64,000 bases of DNA from Streptomyces sp. SID8374 (GCF_009865135.1 NZ_WWGH01000001.1:5084001-5148000); one strand, 5' to 3'; counted from the stretch's first letter, positions 41,188 through 51,540 are shown. Translations and numbers: made by a program. Notes: generated by a model not told the origin, from the letters alone.

Positions 41188-42591
41188 CTACCGAGGCCGC
41201 TCCATCCCGCGCCCGCCCGCCCCCTGCACCGCGAGCACCACGAACCCCACCGCCAGCCAGCACAACCCCACCACCTGGGCGCTCGTCGTCGCCTCGATGA
41301 TGACGGCGACCAGCACCCCCGCACCGACCACCGGGAAGAGCACGTGCTTCCACCAGACGGGCGGCCCCGACATCCGGCGTACGACGAACCAGCCGACCAC
41401 CGACGCGTGCAGTAGCACGAACGCCGTCAGCGCCCCGATGTCCACGACCGACACCAGATGGTCGAGGCCGTCGTCGCGCCGGGCGGCCCACACGGCGGCC
41501 ACCAGCGTCACGATCGCCGCACCCAGGATGGCGAGCCGCGGCACACCCGACTTCGGGTCGACCTTGGCGAGGAAGGGCGGCAGCCGCCGCTCCCGGGCCA
41601 TCGCGAAGACGAGGCGCCCGGCGGCCGCCTGCCCCGCCAGCGCCGCGAACGCCGCACCGATGGCCTTGCTGACCGCCACCAGGTCGTGCAGCCAGGTCCC
41701 GACGGAGGCGTCGACCGTGTCGTAGAAGGCCGACCCCTGGGCCGCCGGGTCCGCCGCCAGCTCGGCCGAACTCATCGGCTCAAGGAGCGCCGCCAGATAG
41801 GTCTGCACGATGAACAGGACCCCCGCGAGCACCAGACAGAACAGCACCGCCCGCGCCACCTTCTGCGAGCCGCCCGTCACCTCCTCCGCGAACGAGGCGA
41901 TGGCGTCGAACCCCAGATACGACAGCACGGCCACCGACACCGCGCCCAGCACCGCCGCCATGGAGAACGCCGAGTCCCCGGTGAGCGGCGTCAGCCACCC
42001 GCGCTGCGCCCCGTCCCGTACGAGGACGGTCACGGCCGACACCACGAAGACCAGCAGCACCACGATCTCCATGGCCAGCACGGCGAACCCGACCCGCGCG
42101 GCCGCCCGTACCCCCCACAGGTTGAGCAGCGTGGTGATGAGGACGGCGATCGCGGTCCACACCCACCGCGACACCTCAGGGACCAGCGCGTTCATCGCGA
42201 TCCCGGAGAAGAGGTAGGCGACGGCCGGGATCAGCAGATAGTCCAGCATCGCCATCCACCCCGCGATGAACCCGGGCCCTTCCCCGAGCCCCTTGCGGGC
42301 ATACGTGAAGACGGACCCGGCGAAGGGCGCGACCCGCACCATCTGGGCGTAACTGAAGGCGGTGAACCCCATGACGACGGTGGCCACGATGTAGACGAGG
42401 GCGACCGAACCGCCGGACTTGGCGTCCAGGGTGCCGAAGATGCCGACGGGGGCCATGGGGGCGATGAACAGCAGCCCGTAGACGACGAGGTCCCGGAACC
42501 CGAGGGTCCGCCGCAGCTTGCCCTCCTCGACGCTGCTGCCGCCCGTGCCGGCGCCCCCCGCTCCCGTACCGCTCCCCGAGACAGACGTCAT
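41188..42591 (-). CDS. APC-superfamily amino acid permease
   Basis: A 467-residue polytopic transporter with 12 predicted membrane segments. The first (FRDLVVYGLLFIAPMAPVG) carries the helix-1 Gly-rich break. Other family features are SVFTYARKGLGEGPGFIAGW and LGFDAIASFAEEV in the middle. The N-terminal ~25 residues are Gly/Ser-rich. The substrate is probably an amino acid or amine. No catabolic genes are adjacent. Confidence 0.85.
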   Translation of the reverse strand: MTSVSGSGTGAGGAGTGGSSVEEGKLRRTLGFRDLVVYGLLFIAPMAPVGIFGTLDAKSGGSVALVYIVATVVMGFTAFSYAQMVRVAPFAGSVFTYARKGLGEGPGFIAGWMAMLDYLLIPAVAYLFSGIAMNALVPEVSRWVWTAIAVLITTLLNLWGVRAAARVGFAVLAMEIVVLLVFVVSAVTVLVRDGAQRGWLTPLTGDSAFSMAAVLGAVSVAVLSYLGFDAIASFAEEVTGGSQKVARAVLFCLVLAGVLFIVQTYLAALLEPMSSAELAADPAAQGSAFYDTVDASVGTWLHDLVAVSKAIGAAFAALAGQAAAGRLVFAMARERRLPPFLAKVDPKSGVPRLAILGAAIVTLVAAVWAARRDDGLDHLVSVVDIGALTAFVLLHASVVGWFVVRRMSGPPVWWKHVLFPVVGAGVLVAVIIEATTSAQVVGLCWLAVGFVVLAVQGAGGRGMERPR

Positions 42592-42680
42592 GAACCCTCC
42601 ACAGTCACCGTCCGCAACACCCGTGCAGCCATCAGTCTCCCGACCCGGCCGTCGCGGCGCCTGCTGGGTACGGCCTTACG

Positions 42681-43670
42681 ATGGGACGCATGACTGCAAA
42701 GCCTGCCCGCCGTGTCCTGCTCGCCGCACCGCGTGGCTACTGCGCGGGCGTGGACCGCGCCGTGATCGCCGTCGAGAAGGCCCTGGAGCAGTACGGGGCC
42801 CCGATCTACGTCCGCCACGAGATCGTGCACAACAAGTACGTCGTGCAGACCCTGGAGAAGAAGGGTGCGATCTTCGTGGACGTCACCGCGGAGGTCCCCG
42901 AGGGCTCCATCGTGATGTTCTCCGCGCACGGAGTCGCGCCCACGGTCCACGCGGAGGCCGCCGAGCGCAAGCTCGCCACCATCGACGCGACCTGCCCGCT
43001 GGTCACCAAGGTCCACAAGGAAGCCGTCCGGTACGCCAAGGAGGACTACGACATCCTCCTCATCGGCCACGAGGGCCACGAGGAGGTCATCGGCACCTCC
43101 GGCGAGGCCCCCGACCACATCCAGCTGGTCGACGGCCCCGAGGACGTCGCGAACATCGAGGTACGCGACGAGTCGAAGGTCGTCTGGCTCTCCCAGACCA
43201 CCCTCTCCGTCGACGAGACGATGGAGACGGTGGGCGCGCTCAAGTCGAAGTTCCCCAACCTCCTCTCGCCGCCCAGCGACGACATCTGCTACGCCACGCA
43301 GAACCGCCAGATCGCGGTGAAGAAGCTGGCCGAGGACGCCGAGCTGGTCATCGTGGTCGGCTCCAAGAACTCCTCGAACTCCATCCGCATGGTCGAGGTC
43401 GCCCTCGACGCCGGAGCCGACGCCGCGTACCTGGTCGACTTCGCGAGCGAGATCGACGAGGCGTGGCTGGAGGGCGTGACCACGGTCGGCCTGACCTCCG
43501 GGGCCTCGGTCCCCGACGTCCTGGTCGACGGGGTCATCGAGTGGCTCGCGGAGCGCGGTTACGAGGACGTGGAGACGGTCAAGACGGCCGACGAGTCGAT
43601 CACCTTCTCCCTCCCCAAGGAGCTCCGCCGCGACCTGCGCGCCGAGGCCGCCGCCCTCTCCGCCGAGTAG
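42681..43670 (+). CDS. ispH: 4-hydroxy-3-methylbut-2-enyl diphosphate reductase
   Basis: A 329-residue iron-sulfur enzyme, the last step of the non-mevalonate isoprenoid pathway, giving IPP and DMAPP. The three cluster cysteines lie in APRGYCAGVDRA (~residue 18), ATCPLVTKVHKEA (~110) and DDICYATQNRQ (~208). GHEGHEEVIGTSGE and VGSKNSSNS are also typical. ATG 42681 is used, with 42690 (MTAKPARR) as alternative. It is divergent from the APC permease. Confidence 0.94.
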   Translation: MGRMTAKPARRVLLAAPRGYCAGVDRAVIAVEKALEQYGAPIYVRHEIVHNKYVVQTLEKKGAIFVDVTAEVPEGSIVMFSAHGVAPTVHAEAAERKLATIDATCPLVTKVHKEAVRYAKEDYDILLIGHEGHEEVIGTSGEAPDHIQLVDGPEDVANIEVRDESKVVWLSQTTLSVDETMETVGALKSKFPNLLSPPSDDICYATQNRQIAVKKLAEDAELVIVVGSKNSSNSIRMVEVALDAGADAAYLVDFASEIDEAWLEGVTTVGLTSGASVPDVLVDGVIEWLAERGYEDVETVKTADESITFSLPKELRRDLRAEAAALSAE

Positions 43671-43725
43671 GCACGAGTAGGCGGAGTAGAGGGCACAGGG
43701 CGCGGCCTGCCCGTACGGTGTTTCC

Positions 43726-44463
43726 ATGGAGATCTTCGGCGTGGACATCGGCGGTTCAGGGATCAAGGGCGCTCCCGTGGACCTGGACCGAGGGGACCTG
43801 GCGCAGGAGCGCCACAAAGTGCTGACACCGCATCCGGCCACGCCCGACCGCGTGGCCGACTGCGTGGCCGAGGTCGTCGCCCACTTCGACTGGCAGGGCC
43901 CCATCGGGATCACGTTCCCGGGGGTCGTCACGGACGGCGTCACGCGTACGGCGGCCAATGTCGACAAGGGCTGGATCGACACGGACGCCCGCGCGCTGCT
44001 GGGCGAGCGGGTCGGCCAGCCGGTGACGATCCTGAACGACGCGGACGCGGCCGGGGTCGCGGAGATGACGTTCGGCGCGGGCCGGGGCCGCAAGGGCACG
44101 GTCATCATGCTGACCCTGGGTACGGGCATCGGCAGCGCGCTTTTCGTCGACGGCCGCCTCGTCCCCAACACGGAACTGGGCCACCTGGAGCTGCACGGCC
44201 ACGACGCGGAGAAGCGCGCCTCCACGAAGGCCAAGGAGGACGAGGACCTCAGCTGGCAGCACTGGGCGCACCGGGTGCAGAAGTATCTGCTGCACGTGGA
44301 GATGCTGTTCTCGCCCGAGCTGTTCATCATCGGCGGCGGGGTGAGCCGCAAGGCGGAGAAGTTCCTGCCGCTGATCGAGAAGGTGCGCGCGGAGATGATC
44401 CCGGCGGAGCTCCAGAACAACGCGGGGATCGTCGGCGCGGCGATGGCGGCGGCGGAGAAGTAG
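43726..44463 (+). CDS. ppgK: Polyphosphate/ATP glucokinase (ROK family)
   Basis: A 245-residue kinase. The phosphate-binding motif FGVDIGGSGIKGAPVD (~residues 4-19), TFPGVVTDG, the sugar-site NDADAAGVAEM (~104-114), LGTGIGSALFVDG and ELGHLELHGHDAEKRAS match the actinobacterial polyphosphate glucokinase, which uses polyphosphate or ATP to make glucose 6-phosphate. It follows ispH by 55 bp in the same direction. Confidence 0.9.
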   Translation: MEIFGVDIGGSGIKGAPVDLDRGDLAQERHKVLTPHPATPDRVADCVAEVVAHFDWQGPIGITFPGVVTDGVTRTAANVDKGWIDTDARALLGERVGQPVTILNDADAAGVAEMTFGAGRGRKGTVIMLTLGTGIGSALFVDGRLVPNTELGHLELHGHDAEKRASTKAKEDEDLSWQHWAHRVQKYLLHVEMLFSPELFIIGGGVSRKAEKFLPLIEKVRAEMIPAELQNNAGIVGAAMAAAEK

Positions 44464-44552
44464 GGCCTGGCGTTACCGCTCGGCCCGCCCGGCCGGTGCG
44501 CCGGGGCGGCGCCACCTGCCGGCGCGGAGTCGCCCGGGAAACCCGGACGACG

Positions 44553-45230
44553 TCACCTGCCGGCCCGCGAGCGGTCGGCAGGAACGGGCCTGGCACCCGC
44601 CCCGGCAACCTTCTTGGGCACCCGGCCCGCCGCGGGCCGGGCGGCCTTCTCCGCTCCCGTACGCCCCTGAGCCAGCAGATATTGCCGCCGGGCCCGCAGA
44701 TACCGGACCTTGCGTACGGTGGCGATGAGACCGGCGATCAGCGTCCCGCCGTACAGCCAGCCGGCATGCACGGCGAGCGCGGTGACCAGGGCCATGGTCT
44801 GCCCGCCGAAGCCTTCGGACCCGCCGGAGATCGGGAAGACCCCGACGGCGAAGGCGATGGGCACGCTGATCGGCGCGGTGACCAGGTCGGCGGGCCGGAC
44901 CCAGAGCGCGGTGAGCGCGCTGACCGGCAGGAAGAGCAGCCCGTAGACGAGCTCGGAGCTGTCGAACAGCAGCCGGTCCAGACAGGCGAGCACGAACATG
45001 GCGAGCGCGGCGAACAGCCCGGCCCCGATCCCGGTCAGCCGGGGATTGGGAAACCGCTTCAGCGCGAGCAGCACGGGCGGCACGGCCCGCACCCGCCCGC
45101 CGACGCTCCCCGCCGCCCGGTAGACGGTGGCGTTCTCCCCGAAGGCACCCTGCACAGGCGCGACGGGAGGGGCGGACGCGGCCTGCGGGGCCGGCCTGCG
45201 CTGCGGGGGACGTGTCCTGTGCTGCTCCAC
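44553..45230 (-). CDS. DUF6542-like integral membrane protein
   Basis: A 225-residue protein with a Pro/Gln/Arg-rich N-terminus, four membrane segments (~residues 70-175; FAALAMFVLACLDRLLF, YGLLFLPVSALTALW, VPIAFAVGVFPI, GGTLIAGLIATV) and a basic Ala/Arg tail. GTG 45230 (VEQHRTRPPQ) is chosen, since the longer frame upstream runs into tandem repeats. Assigned tentatively to the DUF6542 family from its pattern and place next to ychF. Function unknown. Confidence 0.6.
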   Translation of the reverse strand: MEQHRTRPPQRRPAPQAASAPPVAPVQGAFGENATVYRAAGSVGGRVRAVPPVLLALKRFPNPRLTGIGAGLFAALAMFVLACLDRLLFDSSELVYGLLFLPVSALTALWVRPADLVTAPISVPIAFAVGVFPISGGSEGFGGQTMALVTALAVHAGWLYGGTLIAGLIATVRKVRYLRARRQYLLAQGRTGAEKAARPAAGRVPKKVAGAGARPVPADRSRAGR

Positions 45231-45420
45231 GGGGACAACGTAGGTCGCGGAGCGGGAGGAATCAGGCGTTGGACACGCGCTTTGGCTGAGCTTGGCGTTG
45301 CGTTCGATGGAGTCCGGCCGAAACGAACCTGTTCGGCGGTGTACAAGGGGCGCAGGCGAGGCACATAAGGCTCGGCGAGCCGCAGCCAGGCGCACGAGGG
45401 CGAAGGCCGTACGGCTGCGA

Positions 45421-45596
45421 GCCACAGGGACAGGAGCCACCGCCCATGGACTGGGGCACAGGGGCGGGAGCCACAGCCCCACGGGCTCGGGGCACAGGGA
45501 CAGGAGCCACCGCCCACGGACTGGGGGCACAGGAGCAGGAGCCACAGCCCCACGGACGGGGGGCACAGAGACAGGAGCCACCGCCCACGGCCTCGG
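45421..45596. repeat. Five alternating ~35-bp tandem repeats upstream of ychF
   Basis: Units share GGCACAGGGACAGGAGCCAC and alternate between an A form (CCACCGCCCACGGACTG) and a B form (CCACAGCCCCACGG), giving A-B-A-B-A with a ~70-bp higher-order period. They fill the middle of the 512-bp gap 45231-45742. Units are contiguous, so this is not a CRISPR array. Confidence 0.65.
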
Positions 45597-45742
45597 GACG
45601 GCCACGGCCCTGGGTGGACCCGTGCGGGGCCGCGCGCCCCCGCCCGTAAACTGGAGAACCGGTCCACTCCGAGACCCGGCCCGAACAGCCGAGCCGGCCC
45701 CGGACGCCCCTGACCCCCTCCTCACTCCAGGAAGTCGCCAAA

Positions 45743-46831
<1,089 letters not shown>

Positions 46832-46879
46832 CCGCTGACTTATCGCCACGTCGCTGACTGGCAAACATGCAGGTCAGAT

Positions 46880-46907
46880 AGGGTCCGACTCTTCTGGGTC
46901 GGACCCT
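46880..46907 (+). terminator. Terminator of ychF; left edge of accessory region
   Basis: A perfect 10-bp stem AGGGTCCGAC (46880-46889) with 46898-46907, followed by TGGCTTTT, 48 bp after the ychF stop. From here to 47144 nothing else is recognisable. Confidence 0.8.
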
Positions 46908-47144
46908 TGGCTTTTCCCGTGGTGGGATTGTGCCGGGATTGAGACGGGGCTGACGGTGCTGGACCGGACCGGCGTCGACCCAGACGCGTCCGCCGCTCGG
47001 TTATCGGTACGACAGTCAATACCGCCAGGTGCCCTCGGATGCATCGTCAACGCGGCCCAACGGGCTTCCGCTCCACCCCGTGGAGTTTCGAAGGTCGTGC
47101 CCCCCCATCCGCACAATCCATTTCATGCTGTCCGTGGAAAGTCC

Positions 47145-49082
47145 TTGTTGTTTCGCGCGTCTGCGAAAACGATCGCCGCTATGGCGCTCGGCAGTTCGCT
47201 CTATCTCCACCTCACCGAGTAGTTCATCCACATGCACGGCTACCGGCCCACCCCCTCGGAGGCGCGGTCCTGGAGCGGAGCATTCCCCCAGCTGGTCGCA
47301 GCGCTCAATGACTCGGGGCTCGGTGACGTGGAGGTCATGCTCGAGTACGCGCTCCGGATGAACAGCTAGCGGGTCGATGAGGTTCTCGCCGGGACCCACC
47401 CGCGCACGGGCGACCCCTCCTATGTTGTCGTGGAGCTCAAGCAGTGGAGCGATGTGGCCCCGGACGAGGACGACCCGGTCCTCTGCCACATCTCTTCCTG
47501 CAATCAGCCAGTCCTCAACCCCATCGAGCAGGTGCGCCTCTACTGCGAGTACCTCGTCAACTTCAACGGAGCTGTCGCCGGCCACCTGGAGAGGGGCACG
47601 GGAGTGGCCTTCCTGCACAACGCGACCGAGTTCGATGTTGCCGCACTGTGCGAGATCGAGTCCGACTAGTGGGGCTAGTTGTTCGCGGGCGACACCCGGG
47701 GCGGGTTCATCGACTACGCGCGCGCCCAGCTCAGCCCTGAGCATCCGGGCGCCGCAGCCGCTGACGCGCTGCTCGGGGGCAATACGATCCCCTCGAAGCA
47801 GCTGATGGCGGTCGCAGCGCAGGAAGCCCGTGAGAGAGCAATTCGTGCTTCTCGACGAACAGCAGGTTGCTACCGCATGGTCCGCAACGCGGTACGCAAG
47901 GCCCAGCAGTCCGACCACAAAGAGGTCGTGGTTATCACCGGTGGTCCTGGCACCGGTAAGAGCGTCATGGCGCTCTCCCTGTTCGGCGAGTTGTACCGGC
48001 GAGACATTCCGGCTCTGCGCGCGACCGGGTCCCAGTCCTTCGCCAAGACGCTGCGCAAGGTCGCGGGTGCCAGGAAGCGCGAAGTTCAGGATCTCTTCAA
48101 ATACTTCAACAGCTTCATGACCGCGGAGAAGAACAGCCTTGACGCCCTGATCTGCGATGAGGCCCACCGCATCCGTGAGACATCCGCGAATCGGTACACG
48201 TCGGCCTCACGCCGGACCGGCAAGCAGCAGATCGACGAACTGATAGACGTGGCCAGAGTCCCCGACTTTCTGCCCGACGAACACCAGGTCGTGCGCCCGG
48301 GCGAGATGGGCACGGTGGAAGACATCCGAGCCGCAGCGGCACGCAGGGGGCTGAACTGCCCCGTCGTACGGCCGGACAGCCAGTTCCGCTGCGGCGGGAG
48401 CGAGGTGTACCTGCGCAGGGTGGTGCGGCTTCTGGGTCTGGAGCCCGGCGGGCCTGTGGTGTGGGACCCGGACGACCGCATGCAACTCCTGTTGGCCGAC
48501 AGCCCGGAAGAGATGGAAAGCGCCCTGGACGGCCGCCGCGGTCGACGCTACAGCGCCCGCATGTCACCCGGCTACTGCTGGCAGTGGTCCCCGGAACCCA
48601 AGCCGGGACAGCCTCTTCGGATGACGTGAGGATCGGCGCCTGGGCGCGCTCCTGGAACCTGCGCGGCGACCGCTCCGTCTCCGGCGTACCGCCGTCTGCC
48701 CTGTGGGCCACGGACCCGGCGGGCTTTTGGCCAGATCGGTTGCGTCTTCACGGCCCAAGGCTTCGAGTACGACTGGTCCGGCGTCATCATCGGCCCCGAC
48801 CTGCTGTGGCGCGGCGACCGATGGGTGACGGACCGTACGGCGTCCAAGGACCCGGTGTTCAAGCGCTCGACACCGGACGCCGACGTGGATCGCCTGATCC
48901 GCAACACGTACAAGGTGCTGCTTACCCGCGGAATGGTCGGCACGGTCGTTCACTCCACGGATCAGGATACGCAGGAGAAACTACGAGAACTGGTCGGTGC
49001 TGGCAGGTGCGTGGCTGTTACGGCACAGACACCCGAGCTGAACCAACAGCTTTCTCGCCGACTTGTCACCGACGTGCCATGA
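47145..49082 (+). pseudogene. Decayed DUF2075 (schlafen-like) nuclease-helicase
   Basis: One reading frame holds the remains of a ~640-residue DUF2075 protein. The PD-(D/E)xK-like RVDEVLAG...VVVELKQW lies near 47370-47445, Walker A GGPGTGKS near 47940, DEAHRIRE near 48155, and the helicase C-terminus NTYKVLLTRGMVGTV near 48903. It is broken by four in-frame TAG codons (47220, 47367, 47667, 47676). Net 2-nt and 1-nt losses near 47832 and 47870 swap a short segment (EQFVLLDEQQVA) into another frame, a 1-nt loss lies near 48618, and a 1-nt gain near 48725. All other motifs remain readable, so decay is recent. It precedes an intact, divergent paralogue. Confidence 0.85.
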
Positions 49083-49086
49083 ATCC

Positions 49087-49096
49087 GGGGGGGGGG
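49087..49096 (+). repeat. Poly-G tract (10 G)
   Basis: Ten consecutive G lie 5 bp after the pseudogene stop and ~124 bp upstream of the intact nuclease-helicase start. Such tracts are slippage-prone. Placement in the likely promoter zone is noted. Confidence 0.5.
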
Positions 49097-49219
49097 AGTG
49101 GCACGTGAGCTGTCGCGCTCCCTAAGATCGCCTGTACCAATTGCGGCCCGACGGGCTTCCTCCACGCGAGGACACGCCCCCACCCGCACGAGTCACTCGT
49201 GCCCTGGGGGAACCACCTC

Positions 49220-51334
49220 GTGTCCATGCTCCTGTTGAGGCTGTCTGCCCAGGATTTGCTCACTCTGAACTCAAGGCGGCGAATGGTGCCGCATCTCGCC
49301 GCCAGATACCGGTACTTCCGAGGGCGCGATGTGTCCGATACAGAACGGGAGGCATGGGCCGAGAGCCTGGTCGAGTTGGCGGAAGACCTGGTCGGGGCGG
49401 AACGGGGCAACGTCGAGATGATCGTCGAGTGCGCGGCTACGGTCGACGGACCGAAGAAGGGGGAGCCACCCCTCATCGATGTCGTGCTCGTGGGCCGACA
49501 CCCTGAGACGCGTCTGCCGTCGTTCCAACTCGTCGAGCTGAAGCGGTGGTCAATGGTGACGCAGGTGGAATCCGCCACCGCGAAGCTCGTGAATGTGCCG
49601 GGATACCAAAGGCCTAAGAAGCACCCTGCGTTGCAACTCAGGAACACATACCAATTGTTCACCGGAGCCCAGGGACCGCTTCGTGGCATCGCCGTCGAAT
49701 GTGGCGGATTCGCATATCTGCACAATGCCACCGATGACTCGGTTCGACCGCTGCTCGATACGCTGGCGCCGACTGGAGCGTATGAGCGTGTGTACACCCG
49801 AGACAGCCGCGATCTGCTCCTTGCGGACCTCCGACGGCATTTCGCGGAGGATGGTGCGGACTCCGAGGCCGAGCAACTCCTGCGGTTCATGAACCTACGA
49901 AACACGCCGCTTCTCGACGCGATGATCAGATCTCGCGGAGAGGACACGGTGTTCACCTTGCGGGGACAGCAGAAGAGAGTGGCGGAGAGTGTTCTGCAGC
50001 GAGCCGCTCTGGTTCTCGGCCATCCCGATCAGCCCGCTCCGTCCCCGAACGCCGAAGGAGCCGTGTTCATCGTGACGGGTGGCGCAGGTACCGGAAAGAG
50101 TGCCGTGGGTCTACAGCTCAGGGCCGATTTCGAGGCTGCCGGGCAAACGGTGAAGTACGCCAGCGGCAGCCGTGCCTTCAACGGGGCGCTCCAAGAACAG
50201 GTGGGCTATACCGACAAGGAGTTCAGGGAGCGGTTCGCCTACTTCAGCCACTTCGTGACACCCCCGGCCCCTCCTTTGGACGTCCTCATCTGCGACGAGG
50301 CGCATCGTTTGAGAGAGCGGACCATCGACATGTATCAGCGAGAGGAGAAGTCGGGCAAACAGCCTCAAGTGGATGATCTGCTCGATGCCTCCCGGCTCAC
50401 GGTGTTCTTCCTCGACGAGAGCCAGTCCGTGCGACCTAAGGAAGTCGGAACAGCGAGCCTGATCGAGGAAGCCGCAAGAGCGCGGGGGATCACTCCACTC
50501 CGCTATGAGCTCAGGGAGGAATGGCGCTGTGGGGGCAGTGACGCTTACATCCGCTGGGTGCGCGCCGTACTCGACATCGAGGCAGGAACCACCGAGTGGA
50601 CCCCCGACGGCTTGATGCACGTCGAGGTGGCCGATAGCCCGGAAGAACTCGAGTACATCATCAAAACGGAGGCAGCGGCGGGAGCGACGGCCCGCATGGT
50701 GGCCGGCTTCTGCTGGCCGTGGACCGAGCCGGTGGGAAAGGGGAAGGCCGCACGTCTGGAGGCGGACGTGCGAATCGGTGGCTGGCACAGGCCCTGGAAC
50801 GCCAAAGGTGACTCCTTCCGTGAGAACGGAGCGGCGCCCCCGTCCACGAAATGGGCAGTGCACCCGTACGGCATCAATCAGATCGGTTGCGTGTACACGG
50901 CTCAGGGCCTTGAGTGGGACTGGTGCGGGGTGATCCTTGGCGACGACATGGTGAGACGCGGCGACCGCTGGGTCTACCGCAAGGGCCAGTGGCGTAAGGA
51001 CCCGGGAAGCAAGGTAAAGCGTGTCAAAGTGCCCGGTTCGTTCGATATGAAGCTTCGTGAGGGCACAGGAAGCGAGGAAGAAAGAGAGGAGCAGTTCGCC
51101 CGATGTGTGCGGCACGCCTACCACGTACTCATGACCAGGGCGAGCCGGGCGACGGTGCTGTACTCCACGGATGAGGAGACACAGGAGTATCTGAAGAGCC
51201 GCGTAGGTGACGTGCAGATACACGGTCTACGGCCCACGCGGGGAAACCTCTCTGCGGAGGCGCGGGTACCGCATCCCCCCAGCCCGAAGAGGAAGGGTGG
51301 CGACACGCCTCCAGGGCAGGAGCTGCTCTTCTGA
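49220..51334 (+). CDS. DUF2075 nuclease-helicase (Nhi-like, predicted defence enzyme)
   Basis: A 704-residue protein. The N-terminal region carries a PD-(D/E)xK-like nuclease signature: Asp in LIDVVLVGRHP (~residue 89) and Glu-x-Lys in QLVELKRWS (~106-110). The C-terminal SF1 helicase of the DUF2075/schlafen-3 type has Walker A VTGGAGTGKSAVG (~285-297), Walker B LICDEAHRLRER (~355), an LDESQSVRP motif, WRCGGSDAYIRW and the late motifs VYTAQGLEWDW and RHAYHVLMTRA. GTG 49220 follows GGGGGA; ATG 49226 is an alternative. AT-richer codons than the core genes suggest horizontal transfer. Nuclease-helicases of this layout give phage immunity in staphylococci (Nhi); defence here is inferred. Confidence 0.75.
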   Translation: MSMLLLRLSAQDLLTLNSRRRMVPHLAARYRYFRGRDVSDTEREAWAESLVELAEDLVGAERGNVEMIVECAATVDGPKKGEPPLIDVVLVGRHPETRLPSFQLVELKRWSMVTQVESATAKLVNVPGYQRPKKHPALQLRNTYQLFTGAQGPLRGIAVECGGFAYLHNATDDSVRPLLDTLAPTGAYERVYTRDSRDLLLADLRRHFAEDGADSEAEQLLRFMNLRNTPLLDAMIRSRGEDTVFTLRGQQKRVAESVLQRAALVLGHPDQPAPSPNAEGAVFIVTGGAGTGKSAVGLQLRADFEAAGQTVKYASGSRAFNGALQEQVGYTDKEFRERFAYFSHFVTPPAPPLDVLICDEAHRLRERTIDMYQREEKSGKQPQVDDLLDASRLTVFFLDESQSVRPKEVGTASLIEEAARARGITPLRYELREEWRCGGSDAYIRWVRAVLDIEAGTTEWTPDGLMHVEVADSPEELEYIIKTEAAAGATARMVAGFCWPWTEPVGKGKAARLEADVRIGGWHRPWNAKGDSFRENGAAPPSTKWAVHPYGINQIGCVYTAQGLEWDWCGVILGDDMVRRGDRWVYRKGQWRKDPGSKVKRVKVPGSFDMKLREGTGSEEEREEQFARCVRHAYHVLMTRASRATVLYSTDEETQEYLKSRVGDVQIHGLRPTRGNLSAEARVPHPPSPKRKGGDTPPGQELLF

Positions 51335-51379
51335 AGGATCCTCGTCGTTTGGCGAAGCCGGACAAGCTGAAGAAGTGGT

Positions 51380-51400
51380 GGCGGGCTCGCCGGGCCCGCC
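51380..51400. terminator. Hairpin between the nuclease-helicase and small-protein genes
   Basis: The 7-bp arms GGCGGGC (51380-51386) and GCCCGCC (51394-51400) lie between convergent stops. It is a modest terminator candidate. Confidence 0.4.
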
Positions 51401-51411
51401 ACATGCCTGCC

Positions 51412-51540
51412 TCAGATGAGGTGACGTGCTGCCGCCGCCAGTGCCTCCCACACGAGGTTGGAGATCATGCTCGCGGCGGCGCCGACCAGGATCTCGCGGA
51501 TCCAGGGACGACGCGCAGGCTTGTACTCGACCGGCTCCAT
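51412..51540 (-). CDS. 42-residue DUF6408-like small protein
   Basis: A tiny gene with good wobble bias. ATG 51540 is preceded by GGAG nine bases upstream. The start MEPVEYKPARRPWIREILVG is followed by a hydrophobic helix (AAASMISNLVWEALAAAARHLI), giving one probable membrane segment after a basic head. The pattern resembles the Streptomyces DUF6408 family as I remember it. It lies convergent to the intact nuclease-helicase, 78 bp beyond its stop. Function unknown; a type-I-toxin-like or membrane-effector role is only a thought. Confidence 0.6.
   Translation of the reverse strand: MEPVEYKPARRPWIREILVGAAASMISNLVWEALAAAARHLI

Noticed and set aside
45315..45335. LexA/SOS box (CGAAC-CT-GTTCG)
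   Set aside because: The spacing is 2 bp rather than 4, and no SOS gene is downstream.
45421..45596. CRISPR array
   Set aside because: The ~35-bp units are contiguous, alternate in two forms and have no unique spacers.
47220..47678. Programmed readthrough or recoding of four TAG codons
   Set aside because: The same gene also contains several frameshifting indels, so ordinary decay explains it.
47016..48167. Leftward open frame across the pseudogene
   Set aside because: It is the antisense of a recognisable DUF2075 frame and has no domain of its own.
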